Of a DNA stretch of 64,000 nt, positions 59,118 to 64,000 are shown piece by piece. The stretch covers positions 102,075,383 to 102,139,382 of the forward strand of contig NC_082596.1 of assembly GCF_030936135.1 (NCBI RefSeq). The letters are read 5' to 3'. Source of the DNA: Gavia stellata. Its lineage: Eukaryota > Chordata > Aves > Gaviiformes > Gaviidae. A model generated the notes under the pieces. The model worked only from the letters and a program-made list of their open reading frames with translations, did no database searches and was not told the origin of the DNA. Position numbers and translations under genes: made by a program. Position 1 is the stretch's first letter. The number at the start of each line of letters is the position of its first letter.

Positions 59118-59550
59118 CTAGGAAAACGTGAATATAAACAGCATTTATGCTGGCCATTTTTTAAAGACAAAAATGAAGCCAAGTCTGCTAAAAACAAATC
59201 AACCACCCAGTATTACTGCTCTTTTTTTTTCTTTTTTTTTTTTTTATAACAGATGCTTTTTTCTTTTTATAATATATACGAACTGCAACCATATACATTA
59301 GCATTGTACTTCTGTGCAGTCTTGGCAATTAAAACAGTTCTACAGTGAAAATTTTCACATAAGACACAAAACAGAATTACTCTAACATTTCTAAAAGAAA
59401 TTATCAGCCTTGATGTTAATTCAAATGTATCATTTCTTCCTCAACTTTGCGGGGGAAATATCTTATGTTTATATACATTAATAACTGCTGTGAAATTTCT
59501 TCAGTCTTTGTATCTTAATTACTCAAACCCTTTGAACTTCTTCATCTGGT

Positions 59551-64000
<4,450 letters not shown>

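Larger units (their letters stand above)
55705..59550 (-). other. PRPF4B: Probable PRPF4B 3' UTR
   Basis: The extent is inferred. An AATAAA on the minus strand at 55725-55730 lies about 3.8 kb past the stop codon, which agrees with the long 3' UTR I recall for mammalian PRPF4B. Other minus-strand AATAAA hexamers at 58233-58238 and 57344-57349 could give shorter forms. The region includes a T-rich run at 59221-59245 and several unexpectedly coding-like or exon-like blocks (56949-56988, 57447-57551, 57813-57954, 58983-59117) reported separately. Confidence 0.5.

Overview
The window is vertebrate nuclear DNA, almost certainly from a bird. Genes are split by large introns with GT-AG junctions. 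The interspersed repeats are CR1 LINEs (one antisense in an intron at about 18.85 kb, one sense at about 41.1-42.2 kb, and several older relics), and an avian-type endogenous retrovirus LTR fills the first 441 bases. The species cannot be named from the sequence.

Two protein-coding genes can be reconstructed exon by exon. ECI2 (enoyl-CoA delta isomerase 2, also called PECI) lies on the + strand. It starts in a CpG island at about 10.0-10.85 kb, has ten coding exons from 10421 to 43452, and encodes 399 residues: a basic N-terminal presequence, an acyl-CoA-binding domain, a crotonase/isomerase domain and a C-terminal SKL peroxisomal signal. The 3' end of PRPF4B (PRP4 pre-mRNA splicing kinase) lies on the - strand. 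Five complete coding exons and part of a sixth give the last 256 residues of the kinase domain, from 64000 down to the stop at 59551, followed by a probable 3.8 kb 3' UTR ending near 55.7 kb. The genes are tail to tail with about 12 kb between them. They have no shared pathway: one acts in fatty-acid oxidation, the other in spliceosome assembly. All internal exon junctions keep the reading frame when joined.

Layout: 1-441 ERV LTR; 442-9974 AT-rich gene-free DNA with a probable 0.7 kb terminal-inverted-repeat element; 9975-10850 CpG island promoter; 10421-43452 ECI2, with an 18.6 kb first intron; 43853-55704 intergenic DNA with a GC-rich unit (about 44.4-45.6 kb), an old CR1 relic (about 49.9-50.36 kb) and isolated exon-like segments; 55705-59550 probable PRPF4B 3' UTR with odd coding-like blocks; 59551-64000 PRPF4B exons and introns.

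The points most worth a second look are the inverted-repeat element family at 3.85-4.66 kb, a small TA-flanked palindromic element in ECI2 intron 3, two in-frame acceptors for ECI2 exon 2, a very weak donor on ECI2 exon 6, and a possible spliced ORF for a small membrane-anchored peptide in the PRPF4B 3' flank. I found no evidence of a wholly new biological system; the microprotein candidate is the most speculative item.
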